A stretch of DNA of 64,000 bases. Source: CAZRCZ01 sp964598765 (lineage in GTDB: Bacteria; Sumerlaeota; Sumerlaeia; MVZB01; JAJFLK01). Both the position numbers and the translations under genes were made by a program. This document shows, piece after piece, positions 35,109 to 44,033 of this stretch. The DNA is taken from positions 1-64,000 of the forward strand of contig CAZRCZ010000012.1 of NCBI GenBank assembly GCA_964598765.1, in the 5' to 3' direction. Each line of letters starts with the position of its first letter. The stretch's first letter is position 1. A model generated the notes under the pieces. The model did no database searches. It was not told where the DNA came from and worked only from the letters and a program-made list of their open reading frames with translations.

Positions 35109-36717
35109 GACCGCGGATTCGCATCTTGTTCCTACCGCTCTTGAGCCGAAGCGTTTCCTCCAAGTTTCCTTTTGCCTCGGGAAGTTGGGGATCGAGTTTC
35201 AGCGCAATCCTAAAATTTTCGACGGCTTGATCGAATTCTCCCAGTCGGGACAAGGCTCTTCCCAAATTATTGCGCGCCACGGCGTATTCGGGTTGAAGCC
35301 GAACGCACTCGCGGTAGGCGACAACGGCGGCTTCCCAATTTTCCTGTCGAGCCAGAACGTCGCCAAGATTGTTGTGGAGGTCCGGCTCGGTCGTATTCAA
35401 TTCAATCGCGCGGCGATAATGCGCGACGGCCTCGTCCAGTTTTCCCTCGGCGGCCAAGGACGCGGCGACGTTATTTTGAACCACCCATGCGTTCGGGTTT
35501 TTAGCCAGATTATCGCCAAAAAGAATCCCCGTATTCCGATACTTGGCCGATTGCGCGAGACTCGCGACACCCAAACCCAAGATGAGCGGCGCGAGAAGGA
35601 TCGGACTCCAAATGCGCCCGCTCAAGTTCAGTTTGGCCGTCACCCTCGCCGCCATTGCCGAGATTAGAGCGATCCATCCGATCCCGGCCAGATATTGGTA
35701 ATGATCGGCGGCGAAGGAATACATCATCGTCGTGAAATTGAAAAATCCAAGCGCGGGAAAAAGGGTGATCAAAAAAAACGCGAGCGCGGTCGCCGTTCCC
35801 GCGATGCGCCGCCGAAGATGCCACAACGCCGAGAGCACGGCGGCGGTCGCGGCGGGGAATAGCAACGTGAGACGGGAAAATCCGAGTTCCCAACGGGGAT
35901 AGATCGTCACCAAGGGAGACGGCCAAAGAAGCTTGGCGGTGTAAAACCACGGCGCGCGTCCGGCAATCAGGCATCGCTGAAGAATTGAGAAATTAAACTG
36001 TTCTCCAACGGCCCCGAGTTCGCTTCTCTCCCACCACGCCGTGACCGCGCCCCAGACCAAAGCCGCCGCGAAAAATGGCGTGAGCAATTTTATTGTTTTC
36101 TTCCATTGGCCGGTGTCTCGACGCCATTCCGTCAGCATGAGGGCGACCGGAAATGTGCACGTCACCGTTTTGCTGAGCATGGCGAGAAAGAACAAAGCCG
36201 CCGTGGCGGAATAATCGCGCCACTTCGACGTTCTCTCAAATCGAAGCCAACCCAACAACGCGAGCAAATAAAAGAATCCCGACATCACATCCTTGCGCTC
36301 GTTGATCCAAGCCGTGGATTCGGCATGGATCGGATGAATGGCAAAGAGAAACGCGGCCAGCCACGCGCCTGCGACTTCCAATCGCTCCAGCGCGACCCCC
36401 AGCAAAATCGCGTTGAGCGCGTGAAAGAGAACGTTGACGACGTGATAACCGAGCGGATGAAATCCCCAAAGCCGATACTCAAACCAAAAGGTCGTGAAGA
36501 CCAGAGGATAAGGACTTGGCGAGGCGGTCGAGGGATGGGTCCAGATTTTCGTTAATCCATCCGGAGCCGCGATCGTCGGATTTTGCGTCAGATAAAGATC
36601 GTCGTCCCAGAGAAAATCGCCGCGCAAGGCCGGCGCGTAAATGAGAAACGTAAACGCGGCAATTCCCAGCGCGCGAACGGCAAACGGAACCCGCGCAAGC
36701 TTCGGGAAATCCCTCAT
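35071..36717 (-). CDS. TMTC-like membrane protein with 3.5 TPRs (array member T4)
   Basis: 548 residues with WDD at 37-39. The second motif is SPYPLVFTTFWFEYRLWG, closer to T7/T8 than to its neighbours. GFHPLGYHVVNVLFHALNA follows, then FAIHPIHAESTAWINERKD, where T-A-W replaces V-A-W. Helices extend to about 390. Three TPRs start at NPNAWVVQNNVAASLAAEGK and a cap AKGNLEETLRL leads into the basic RIRGHG tail shared with T5. It overlaps T3 by four bases (ATGA). Confidence 0.8.
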   Translation of the reverse strand: MRDFPKLARVPFAVRALGIAAFTFLIYAPALRGDFLWDDDLYLTQNPTIAAPDGLTKIWTHPSTASPSPYPLVFTTFWFEYRLWGFHPLGYHVVNVLFHALNAILLGVALERLEVAGAWLAAFLFAIHPIHAESTAWINERKDVMSGFFYLLALLGWLRFERTSKWRDYSATAALFFLAMLSKTVTCTFPVALMLTEWRRDTGQWKKTIKLLTPFFAAALVWGAVTAWWERSELGAVGEQFNFSILQRCLIAGRAPWFYTAKLLWPSPLVTIYPRWELGFSRLTLLFPAATAAVLSALWHLRRRIAGTATALAFFLITLFPALGFFNFTTMMYSFAADHYQYLAGIGWIALISAMAARVTAKLNLSGRIWSPILLAPLILGLGVASLAQSAKYRNTGILFGDNLAKNPNAWVVQNNVAASLAAEGKLDEAVAHYRRAIELNTTEPDLHNNLGDVLARQENWEAAVVAYRECVRLQPEYAVARNNLGRALSRLGEFDQAVENFRIALKLDPQLPEAKGNLEETLRLKSGRNKMRIRGHGGIKGDESDRD

Positions 36718-38873
36718 TTCCCTTCGTTCCTTTGCCGCTCCGGAGCTTTGCGCGCTCTTTCCAAGTTGTCCCTCGCATTGGGAAAATCGGGTTGGAGTTG
36801 CAGAGCTTTCTCAAACTGTTCAACGGCTTCTTCGAATTTCCCCTCACGCGCAAGCGCGATGCCCATGTTGTTGAGCGCTTCCGGATAATCGGGCCGAATT
36901 TGAAGCGCGTCGCGGTAATGTCGAATCGCCTGCTCCAACAAGCCGCGCTGAAGCTCAAAATTCCCCATGTTGAAATGGGCGTCGGCCATCCCCGGCTTGA
37001 TCCGCAAGGCTTGTTGATAATTTTCAATCGCCTCGTCGGTCTTTCCGCTCACGGCCAGCGCGTCGCCCAATTTGATGAAAGCATCCGCGTAATCCGGTTT
37101 GATTTTCAACGCGGAGTGAAAATGAGAAATGGCGTCGGGAAGTTTTCTTTCCTCCATCAGCGTCAAGCCGAGCATGTATTCGGGCTCCTCCCAATCGGGA
37201 CGCAATTTTACCGCCTCGGTCAGCGCCTCGGCCGCCTCGTCGAGTTTGCCCATGCGCCGGAGCGCGCCTCCCAAGTTGAACCATGCCTCGACTTGGTCCG
37301 GCTTGAGGCGGACCGTCCGACGATAGGACGTCGCCGCATTCTCGATGTCTCCCGTTCGCTCCAAGGCCAGACCGAGGTTGAAATGCGCGTCGGCATATTG
37401 GGCGTTGACTTGAATCGCGCGGCCAAATTGCCCGATAGCTTCCTCAATTTTTCCCTGCTGAAGCAGACTATTGCCGAGGTTTGTATAGGCTTCCGCATAG
37501 TGCGGATTCAATCGAACCGCCTCAAGGAAATGTTGCCTTGCCGATTCATAGTCCGGCTCTCCGGCTTCCGCCAACGCCACGCCAAGATTGTTGTGCGCGA
37601 GCCAGCTTTTTGGATTTTTCTTGAGGTTATGCGTCCAAAGTGTCCGGGCGTCGTGATAGGTTTCGGCCTGACGGCAAGTCAAGACACCCATTGCCAGTAG
37701 AGCGGATCCGGCTCCGCAAATAACAATCTTCGATCCGATCTTCCGGCTTCCGCGCCACAATTTTTCCGCCGTCATGACCGCGCCGCATCCCGCCAATACC
37801 GCCCATCCCGCGACGGCCAGATAGGCGTAACGATCCGCCACGTAGGCAACCTTCATGTATCCGTAATCCACGAGACCCAATGTCGGTCCCACGCTCAGAA
37901 GAAAAAACAAAGCCAACCCCAATGCTCCACCGACTTTTTTCCCGCTTCCCAGCGTCAAACCCACCAACGCCACAATCACGCCCGACGGAAAGATTATCCC
38001 CCATGCTTTCATTCCTTCGGTGTCCCATTTGGGATATGTCGCCATCTGATTCCCCGGCCAAAGACATTTCAAAACGTAAAACCATGCGCCTCGCCCGACG
38101 ACCTCGATCCTTTCCAAAACCGTCAAGGGGATGGGATCCATTCCCTCGTGGCGGTGCGAATAAATCGCGTCGGCGATTCCCATGACGGCGGCCACAATGA
38201 AAAACGGAACGACGGCGAGATAAGTCGCCTTGGTCCCATTTCTTGTAATCCAAACCGTGAGAAGAACCGCCAACGGAAATCCCACGGCGGAGGATTTGCT
38301 GAGCAACGCGCATAAGAACAGAACCAGAGACAGCGGATACCATCTCCAATGATTCCACCGTTCAAATTTCAAAAACGTCAGGAACGCCAGAAGATAGAAT
38401 AACGCAGATTGCAGGTCCTTGCGCTCAATCGCCCACGCCACCGACTCGGCATGAACCGGATGAAGCGCGAAGATCGCCGTCGCCAGCCAAGCCCCCCTGA
38501 TTCTTAGTTCCGTCAAAATTTTCCAAACCAAGAGCGAATTCAAAAGATGCAAGGCCACGTTGACCGCGTGGTATCCCATCGGGCGCGCGCCCCAGAAATG
38601 CCGCTCCACCCAGAATCCGGTATAGACCAAGGGCCAATAATGCGCCTCGTTCACGTTGAGCCAAGGCTTGGTCCAGATTTGACGCAAGCCCTCCGCCGAG
38701 CGCAGGAAGGGATTATCGGTAATCGAGAAATCGTCCCAGACCCATCCGGCGCGCAACGCGGGGATATAGGCGACAAAAGTCAAGGCGACCAATGCCATGG
38801 CTTGAACCGTCGCCGACGGCGTGAAGGGAAGAATGGATTGTGAGCGAAGAGACCGATCCACGACGGGGATCAT
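36714..38873 (-). CDS. TMTC-like membrane protein with 8.5 TPRs (array member T3)
   Basis: I start at 38873 (MIPVVDRSLRSQS), preceded by AGGTAGG; the frame extends upstream to 38924 only through a dispersed CCGCCAAG repeat. The 719-residue product has WDD at about 46-48, NEAHYWPLVYTGFWVERHFW, GARPMGYHAVNVALHLLNS and FALHPVHAESVAWAIERKD. The membrane domain ends near 385. Eight TPRs follow, the first expanded by four residues (GVALAEAGEPDYESARQHF), ending in ARDNLERARKA. The spacer to T2 (58 bases, repeat-filled) is the largest inside the array. Confidence 0.8.
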   Translation of the reverse strand: MIPVVDRSLRSQSILPFTPSATVQAMALVALTFVAYIPALRAGWVWDDFSITDNPFLRSAEGLRQIWTKPWLNVNEAHYWPLVYTGFWVERHFWGARPMGYHAVNVALHLLNSLLVWKILTELRIRGAWLATAIFALHPVHAESVAWAIERKDLQSALFYLLAFLTFLKFERWNHWRWYPLSLVLFLCALLSKSSAVGFPLAVLLTVWITRNGTKATYLAVVPFFIVAAVMGIADAIYSHRHEGMDPIPLTVLERIEVVGRGAWFYVLKCLWPGNQMATYPKWDTEGMKAWGIIFPSGVIVALVGLTLGSGKKVGGALGLALFFLLSVGPTLGLVDYGYMKVAYVADRYAYLAVAGWAVLAGCGAVMTAEKLWRGSRKIGSKIVICGAGSALLAMGVLTCRQAETYHDARTLWTHNLKKNPKSWLAHNNLGVALAEAGEPDYESARQHFLEAVRLNPHYAEAYTNLGNSLLQQGKIEEAIGQFGRAIQVNAQYADAHFNLGLALERTGDIENAATSYRRTVRLKPDQVEAWFNLGGALRRMGKLDEAAEALTEAVKLRPDWEEPEYMLGLTLMEERKLPDAISHFHSALKIKPDYADAFIKLGDALAVSGKTDEAIENYQQALRIKPGMADAHFNMGNFELQRGLLEQAIRHYRDALQIRPDYPEALNNMGIALAREGKFEEAVEQFEKALQLQPDFPNARDNLERARKAPERQRNEGK

Positions 38874-38885
38874 CCTACCTCGATC

Positions 38886-38930
38886 CTCGAAGAAACTAAA
38901 CCGCCAAGCCGCCAAGAACGCCAAGAAGGA
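38886..38930. repeat. CCGCCAAGCCGCCAAGAACGCCAAG tract inside the array
   Basis: AAACCGCCAAGCCGCCAAGA followed by ACGCCAAGAAGG shows an 8-9-base periodicity and matches 16784-16802. It separates the T2 stop from the T3 start and is the only such repeat within the ten-gene operon. Confidence 0.6.
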
Positions 38931-41096
38931 TCAGGGGGACGTGGAGGATGGGGGATTTTTGCCCTTTTCCGTGGAAGGCTGTGGGGTGGGAGCGGGCGGA
39001 GACTGCAGGCGACGCTGAGCCTTTTCTAGGTTTTTTCGGGCATCTTCGTAGCCGGGATCGATTTGGAGCGCCTTGGCAAAGTTTTCGGCGGCTTCTTTCC
39101 ACTTCTTTTGCTGGCCGAAGATCACGCCGATGTTGTTGTAGGCTTCGGCATAGTCCGCCTTGAACTTGATTGCCTGATTCAAATGCTCCAGCGCCTCATC
39201 GGTTTTTCCTTGTCCGGCCAGAACCACCGCCAGATTGTTGTGAACCTCGGCGTAATTGGGTTTGAGGCGCAACGCTTCGACGTAATGGCCGACCGCCGCG
39301 TCGGTCTCCCCTTTTCCGGCCAAGGCGTGTCCGGCGGCGAACTCGCTCTCGGCGGAATCGAACCGCGCCTTCAAATCGGGAGTAATGTATTGATCGGCTT
39401 TGCCCCGCGGTCCGCTCTTCTCCCAAAGCGCGGCCAGATGAAGATACGCCTCCAAGAAATTGGAACGATTTTGCAGAGCCTTCTCGAATTCTTGAATCGC
39501 TTCCGAGGTGGCTTCCTTGTGTTCTTCCGCCAATCCCAAGTTGTAATGCGCCTCGGCCCACTTCGGTTGAAGCCGGACCGCTTCCTTCAATTGCGCGACG
39601 GCCTCGTCAAGGCGCTCCAGCTTGAGCAGGCAATTCCCAAGATTGTTGTGCGTTTGAGCGCGGTTGGATTTGAGTTGAAGCGAGCGGGTATAGTGACTGA
39701 TGGCCTCGTTGATTTTTCCTTGTTCGGATTGAACCACGCCCAGATTATATTCGGCCATCCAAGCCTCGGGATTCTTCGAGACGTTGTGAAGGAACAACGT
39801 TTCGGTGTCGTGGTAATGTCCGGCCTGATCCCACGTCATCGCGCCGAGCGCGAGAGCCGTCGCGCAAATTCCCGTTCGGCTCCAAATGCTTTCCTCCATA
39901 TTCAGCCGCCGAACGACCCGCGTCGCAAGGCCCGCGAAGAGGGCGATCAAACCCATTCCCGCCAGATATTGGAAACGATCGGCGACGAAGGAAAAATCCA
40001 TCGCGCCGAAATCGAGAAATCCCAACACCGGAAGGAGCGTCACGGCAAAATAGAGGACGGAAAATGAGGCCAACGTCCGCAAACGACGCCGAAATCCCAA
40101 ACGACAGACCAAAACCAAACCGACGCCGAATAAGAAAATCAGAAATAACGCGGGATCTCCTCCCACGCTCCAACGCGGATAAATGGCCATGAGATTGGAG
40201 GGCCAAATCAATTTGTGCGCGTAGAACCAAAGACCCCGTCCGGCGATCAAAATCCGCTCGAACCATGACAAACCGGTGGCCTCCATCTCCTCGCGCCCCT
40301 TCAGATAAATCAAATCCGCGATCGAGATCACGGCGGCAAGGAAAAGAAAAGGCGTGAGCCAAAACCCATCTCGTCGCGCCATCTCCGGCGGCCGGCTCAT
40401 CCAAACCCACAGCCCCAGCGCGACCGGCAACGTCACGACGATGGATTTGCTAAGCATCGCGCAGACAAAGAGAACCAGCGCGAAACGATAAGCGTTCCAA
40501 TCTTTTTTCCGCTCCCAGCGTAGAAAGGCCAACGCGGTCAACAGATAGAACATTCCTGACATCACGTCTTTGCGCTCGATGATCCATCCGGCGGATTCAA
40601 CATGTATCGGGTGAAGCGCGAAAACCAACGCGGCCAGTCCCGCTCCGGGCGCGCCGAGCCGAGCGAGCAAAATCCAAAATAACGTCGCATTGAAGAGATG
40701 AAACAGCAAATTGACCAGATGAAGGCTGGCCGGATGGAGACCCCAGATTTGCGCTTCCAGCCAAAAGGTGGAATAGACCAGCGGCCAGTAATGTCCCTCG
40801 TGGTGATTGGCCGAAGGATTCAACCATATGTCCCACAATCCTCCGGCGGCATTGATCTGCGGATTATTGGGGAGCGAGGCGTCGTCCCAAACGTAGTCTC
40901 CGAAGATTGCCGGAATATAGGCGATTAAGACGACAATCCCGATCAGAAGCATCCAGTTCAAAATGTACAGATCAAAAAAATTGTGGGTTCGATCTCCAGA
41001 GCCGCCGCTGGGAGGTGCCTCCAAGCCGGCGACGACACGGCTTGGGACCTGACCTTCACCCGTTTCCCTCCTGCGCTGGCGTTTTCTTTTCGACAT
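38931..41096 (-). CDS. TMTC-like membrane protein with about 7 TPRs (array member T2)
   Basis: 721 residues with a basic N-terminus (MSKRKRQRRRETGEG) and WDD at 70-72. Motifs are EGHYWPLVYSTFWLEAQIWG, GLHPASLHLVNLLFHLFNA and FALHPIHVESAGWIIERKD (A-G-W instead of V-A-W). The TPR domain begins NPEAWMAEYNLGVVQSEQGK. Between repeats 3 and 5 a longer unit of about 68 residues (WEKSGPRGKADQYITPDLKA) interrupts the regular 34-residue spacing. The cap ARKNLEKAQRR is followed by a Pro/Ser-rich tail. Its start lies three bases after the T1 stop. Confidence 0.8.
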   Translation of the reverse strand: MSKRKRQRRRETGEGQVPSRVVAGLEAPPSGGSGDRTHNFFDLYILNWMLLIGIVVLIAYIPAIFGDYVWDDASLPNNPQINAAGGLWDIWLNPSANHHEGHYWPLVYSTFWLEAQIWGLHPASLHLVNLLFHLFNATLFWILLARLGAPGAGLAALVFALHPIHVESAGWIIERKDVMSGMFYLLTALAFLRWERKKDWNAYRFALVLFVCAMLSKSIVVTLPVALGLWVWMSRPPEMARRDGFWLTPFLFLAAVISIADLIYLKGREEMEATGLSWFERILIAGRGLWFYAHKLIWPSNLMAIYPRWSVGGDPALFLIFLFGVGLVLVCRLGFRRRLRTLASFSVLYFAVTLLPVLGFLDFGAMDFSFVADRFQYLAGMGLIALFAGLATRVVRRLNMEESIWSRTGICATALALGAMTWDQAGHYHDTETLFLHNVSKNPEAWMAEYNLGVVQSEQGKINEAISHYTRSLQLKSNRAQTHNNLGNCLLKLERLDEAVAQLKEAVRLQPKWAEAHYNLGLAEEHKEATSEAIQEFEKALQNRSNFLEAYLHLAALWEKSGPRGKADQYITPDLKARFDSAESEFAAGHALAGKGETDAAVGHYVEALRLKPNYAEVHNNLAVVLAGQGKTDEALEHLNQAIKFKADYAEAYNNIGVIFGQQKKWKEAAENFAKALQIDPGYEDARKNLEKAQRRLQSPPAPTPQPSTEKGKNPPSSTSP

Positions 41097-41099
41097 GGC

Positions 41100-42824
41100 T
41101 CAGCGGCTCTTCCCGGCTTTCTTCTTTTCTTCTTGCGCCTTCTCCAAATTCGCTTTCGCGTCGGTGAGATTGGGATTGTGTCGCAACGCCATCGAAAACG
41201 CGATAATCGCTTCATCCAGTTTTCCCCGTTGGGCGTAGATGGTTCCGAGATTGTTGTAGGCTTGAGAGGATGCGGGATCGGTCCGGATCGCCTGATTCAA
41301 TTGAACGACGGCTTCGTCGGTTTGTCCCATTCGGGCGAGGCACAATCCCAAATTCGCTCTGGCTTCGGCAAATTTCGGCTCCACGCGGAGCGCCTCCTCA
41401 AACTGAGCGGCCGCCTCGTCCAAGCGGTCCCTCAGCAGAAGTTCGTATCCAAGATTGTTTCGCGCATTGGTGAATTTGGGATTCAGCCGAACCGCCTCGG
41501 AGAATTGCGCGATGGCGCGTTCCGCCTCTCCCCTCTGCGAAATAGCCAATCCATAATAATTGCGCGCCTCCCAACTTCCGGGATTTCTTTGAACGTTGTG
41601 ACTCCACAGACTTTCCGAATCGTGATAGGTTGCCGATTGTCTCCACGTCATCAAGCCCAACGCGACCAAGAGCGAAGTCATTGCCGCTTGACCGATGCCT
41701 CGCGCCGCTCCATTCAATCGGCCTCCTAGCGTCATGGCTCCCGCCGCGAGCAACGCGATCAACCCCATGCTCGGAAGATATTGAAAACGATCCGCGACGA
41801 ATGAAAGCCGCATGAAACCGTGATCCACCAATCCCAAGACCGGCGCGAGAGTGAGCGCAAAAAAGAAGATGCTCGCAAGCGTTGCTTTTTTCCAGCGCCG
41901 TTTCCCAAACCAAAGTGCGACGAAACCTAGCATTGCTCCGATCATCAGAACGTAAAAGAATATCGATTGAGACTGAATCCGCCATCGCGGATAAATCGCC
42001 ATCAAGTCCATCGGCCAGAGTAATTTGAAAATGTAGAACCAAGTCGCGCGTCCGGCAGTGAGGGCTCTCGCAGAAATGGAAAGGCCAAAATCTTCATGGA
42101 TTTCCCTGTGCCTCGCCCAATTAAGATCAGCCCGGGTCAACATGGCGGCAATGAAGACGAACGGAATGAGAAACGCGGCGTCGTGAAATTTTAGCCGCTC
42201 GTTCTTCCACCACAATCCGATTGCCAACGCGAAGGGAAGCGTCACCGCGGCCGTCTTGCTCAAAACCGCGCAGAGAAAAAAGAGGAGAGCGTAACCATAA
42301 GCAATCCATCCGCTCTTGATCCGGTTTTCCGAGAAAATAAGATAGGATCGAACCGCCAAGAGAAAGAAAAACGCGCAAAGAAGGTCCTTGCGCTCGATGA
42401 CCCATGCCACCGATTCGACGTGAACCGGATGCAGGGCGAAAATCGCCGCCGCCAGCCACGCCCCTTTGACTCGCAAGCGGCAAAGCAAGAATCCCAAGGC
42501 GACCGAATTTATGGCATGAAGAGCAACGTTGACCAGATGATTGTAAAGGGGATGCAATCCCCACAGATGGTTCTCCAGCCAAAAACTGGAATATACCATC
42601 GGCCAATAATGCGCCTCCTCGCGCAGGCTGGACGGGTGGAACCAGATGTCGAAAATACCGTGCGGCAATCTCACCGCCGGGTTTTCCGTCACCGCCGTAT
42701 CGTCCCACACGTATCCCGCGCGCAGGGCGGGAAGATATGCGGCCAACACGGAGATAAAAATCAGAATCGTCGCCGCAGACGCATGCGTCGGCACAACGCG
42801 GAAAGATTTTTCCGGCGGATTCAT
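41100..42824 (-). CDS. TMTC-like membrane protein with 4.5 TPRs (array member T1, first after mutY)
   Basis: 574 residues with WDD at 40-42, then EEAHYWPMVYSSFWLENHLW, GLHPLYNHLVNVALHAINS (N-H for Y-H) and FALHPVHVESVAWVIERKD. The helices reach about 400. Four TPRs begin NPGSWEARNYYGLAISQRGE and end with cap AKANLEKAQEEKKK. It starts 14 bases after the mutY stop and ends three bases before T2, so the whole array could be expressed from the mutY promoter. Confidence 0.8.
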   Translation of the reverse strand: MNPPEKSFRVVPTHASAATILIFISVLAAYLPALRAGYVWDDTAVTENPAVRLPHGIFDIWFHPSSLREEAHYWPMVYSSFWLENHLWGLHPLYNHLVNVALHAINSVALGFLLCRLRVKGAWLAAAIFALHPVHVESVAWVIERKDLLCAFFFLLAVRSYLIFSENRIKSGWIAYGYALLFFLCAVLSKTAAVTLPFALAIGLWWKNERLKFHDAAFLIPFVFIAAMLTRADLNWARHREIHEDFGLSISARALTAGRATWFYIFKLLWPMDLMAIYPRWRIQSQSIFFYVLMIGAMLGFVALWFGKRRWKKATLASIFFFALTLAPVLGLVDHGFMRLSFVADRFQYLPSMGLIALLAAGAMTLGGRLNGAARGIGQAAMTSLLVALGLMTWRQSATYHDSESLWSHNVQRNPGSWEARNYYGLAISQRGEAERAIAQFSEAVRLNPKFTNARNNLGYELLLRDRLDEAAAQFEEALRVEPKFAEARANLGLCLARMGQTDEAVVQLNQAIRTDPASSQAYNNLGTIYAQRGKLDEAIIAFSMALRHNPNLTDAKANLEKAQEEKKKAGKSR

Positions 42825-42838
42825 CGCGGATCAGATTA

Positions 42839-43957
42839 TTAGAGCGAGTCGCATTTCGCCAGAATCAACTCGATCAACCGGCGTTGCGCCTTGCTGATCG
42901 GCAACCGCCCGATCTCGGAAACTTTGACCCACCGATGAGCGACGTGGTTTTGCATCCGCACCGCGCCGTCGGCAACACGCTCGACTTGGTAGAGCGTCGT
43001 CTTGATCTTGTGGCGCGTGAAAGTGGATTCCGATTTTCCCACAAGTGAGAATGCACCCCCTCGCAGACGCGCCGTTTCAAACAGGACGTGTTTGGGAGTC
43101 AAGGTTTCGGTTTCAACTTGCCGGGAATCCATTCGCGGCAATTCCCACATTCCCGCAAACGGACCATCTTCTCCCCGCAGAAGGAGCAATAGCCGATCCC
43201 GCTTCTTCACCCCGACGGCCACTTCGCGCACCGACACGACCGACGGCGAGGGGCGCGACTTTGGAAAATCCTCCGCCCTGCCAAGTTTGAAGGCCCTACA
43301 GCCGGACTGAACCGGACAAATCAAACAGCGCGGGTTGCGAGGAAGGCAGACCGTCGCTCCCAATTCCATCATCGCCTGATTCCAGTCGCCCGGGCGCGCG
43401 GGATCGAGAAGCGCGTCCGCCCATCGCGCAATTCTGCCCGTCTCTCCTGAACTGGAAACGGTGAAAAGCCGCGCCAGTACCCGCCGGACGTTTCCATCCA
43501 CCGCCGCCAACGGAAGACCGCGCGCGATGGAACCGACCGCCGCCGTCGTGTATTCGCCGAAGCCGGGCAATTGCCGCAATGCTTCCGCGTTCGCCGGAAG
43601 ATTTCCCTGATAGTCCCTCACGAGGGTCTCGGCGGTTCGTTTGAGCAATCGCGCTCTGCGGTAATAGCCCAAACCGGACCATTGGGCGAGCACGTCGGAC
43701 TCGGCGGCTCGCGCGAGCGAGCGGAAATCCTTGAACCGTCGGACGAATTTCTCGAAGTAGGGGATGACCGCCGCGACTTGAGTTTGTTGAAGCATGAATT
43801 CCGAGACGACCGTGCGATAGGGGCTCGGATGCTCCCGCCACGGCATTGTTCGCCGCTCGCGATCATACCATTCGAGGAGCGAAGTCCGCATTCGACCCAG
43901 TTGATCGGCGGGAAGCGACGGAAGCTTAATTGGCGGATTTTTCATGCCGGTCCGCAT
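42839..43957 (-). CDS. mutY: A/G-specific adenine DNA glycosylase MutY
   Basis: About 372 residues. It has TMPWREHPSPYRTVVSEFMLQQTQV (catalytic Glu in SEF), the helix-hairpin-helix LPGFGEYTTAAV, VDGNVRRVLARL with the catalytic Asp, and the iron-sulfur ligands C-x6-C-x2-C-x5-C in the CLPRNPRCLICPVQSGC region. A C-terminal NUDIX-like 8-oxoG recognition domain (FAGMWELPRM) completes it. It removes A mispaired with 8-oxoG. I prefer the ATG at 43957, which follows GAGGAG by nine bases, over 43978 or 43945. Being the first gene of the TMTC/TPR operon is odd and may reflect only promoter sharing. Confidence 0.93.
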   Translation of the reverse strand: MRTGMKNPPIKLPSLPADQLGRMRTSLLEWYDRERRTMPWREHPSPYRTVVSEFMLQQTQVAAVIPYFEKFVRRFKDFRSLARAAESDVLAQWSGLGYYRRARLLKRTAETLVRDYQGNLPANAEALRQLPGFGEYTTAAVGSIARGLPLAAVDGNVRRVLARLFTVSSSGETGRIARWADALLDPARPGDWNQAMMELGATVCLPRNPRCLICPVQSGCRAFKLGRAEDFPKSRPSPSVVSVREVAVGVKKRDRLLLLLRGEDGPFAGMWELPRMDSRQVETETLTPKHVLFETARLRGGAFSLVGKSESTFTRHKIKTTLYQVERVADGAVRMQNHVAHRWVKVSEIGRLPISKAQRRLIELILAKCDSL

Positions 43958-43980
43958 CCTAACGCACTCCTCGCTCATTT

Positions 43981-44009
43981 TTGATTCAAAACATTCGACA
44001 CCCTATTTT
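43981..44009 (+). promoter_or_regulatory. Putative promoter for the PEPCK-like gene
   Basis: TTGATT (43981-43986) and TATTTT (44004-44009) have a 17-base spacer. The implied start near 44016 lies 18 bases before the ATG at 44034. The site sits in the divergent spacer just upstream of mutY. Confidence 0.45.
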
Positions 44010-44033
44010 CGCTTTGAGAAGCTTTATCCTGCC

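Noticed and set aside
26077..42824. Treating the array as a DNA repeat artefact or misassembly
   Set aside because: The nine genes are clearly diverged at protein and DNA level and differ in length and repeat number, so they are not collapsed or duplicated contig copies.
26368..42842. Plus-strand frames opposite the TMTC/TPR array
   Set aside because: Several are open for more than 100 codons but are antisense images of TPR and membrane segments with no domain identity.
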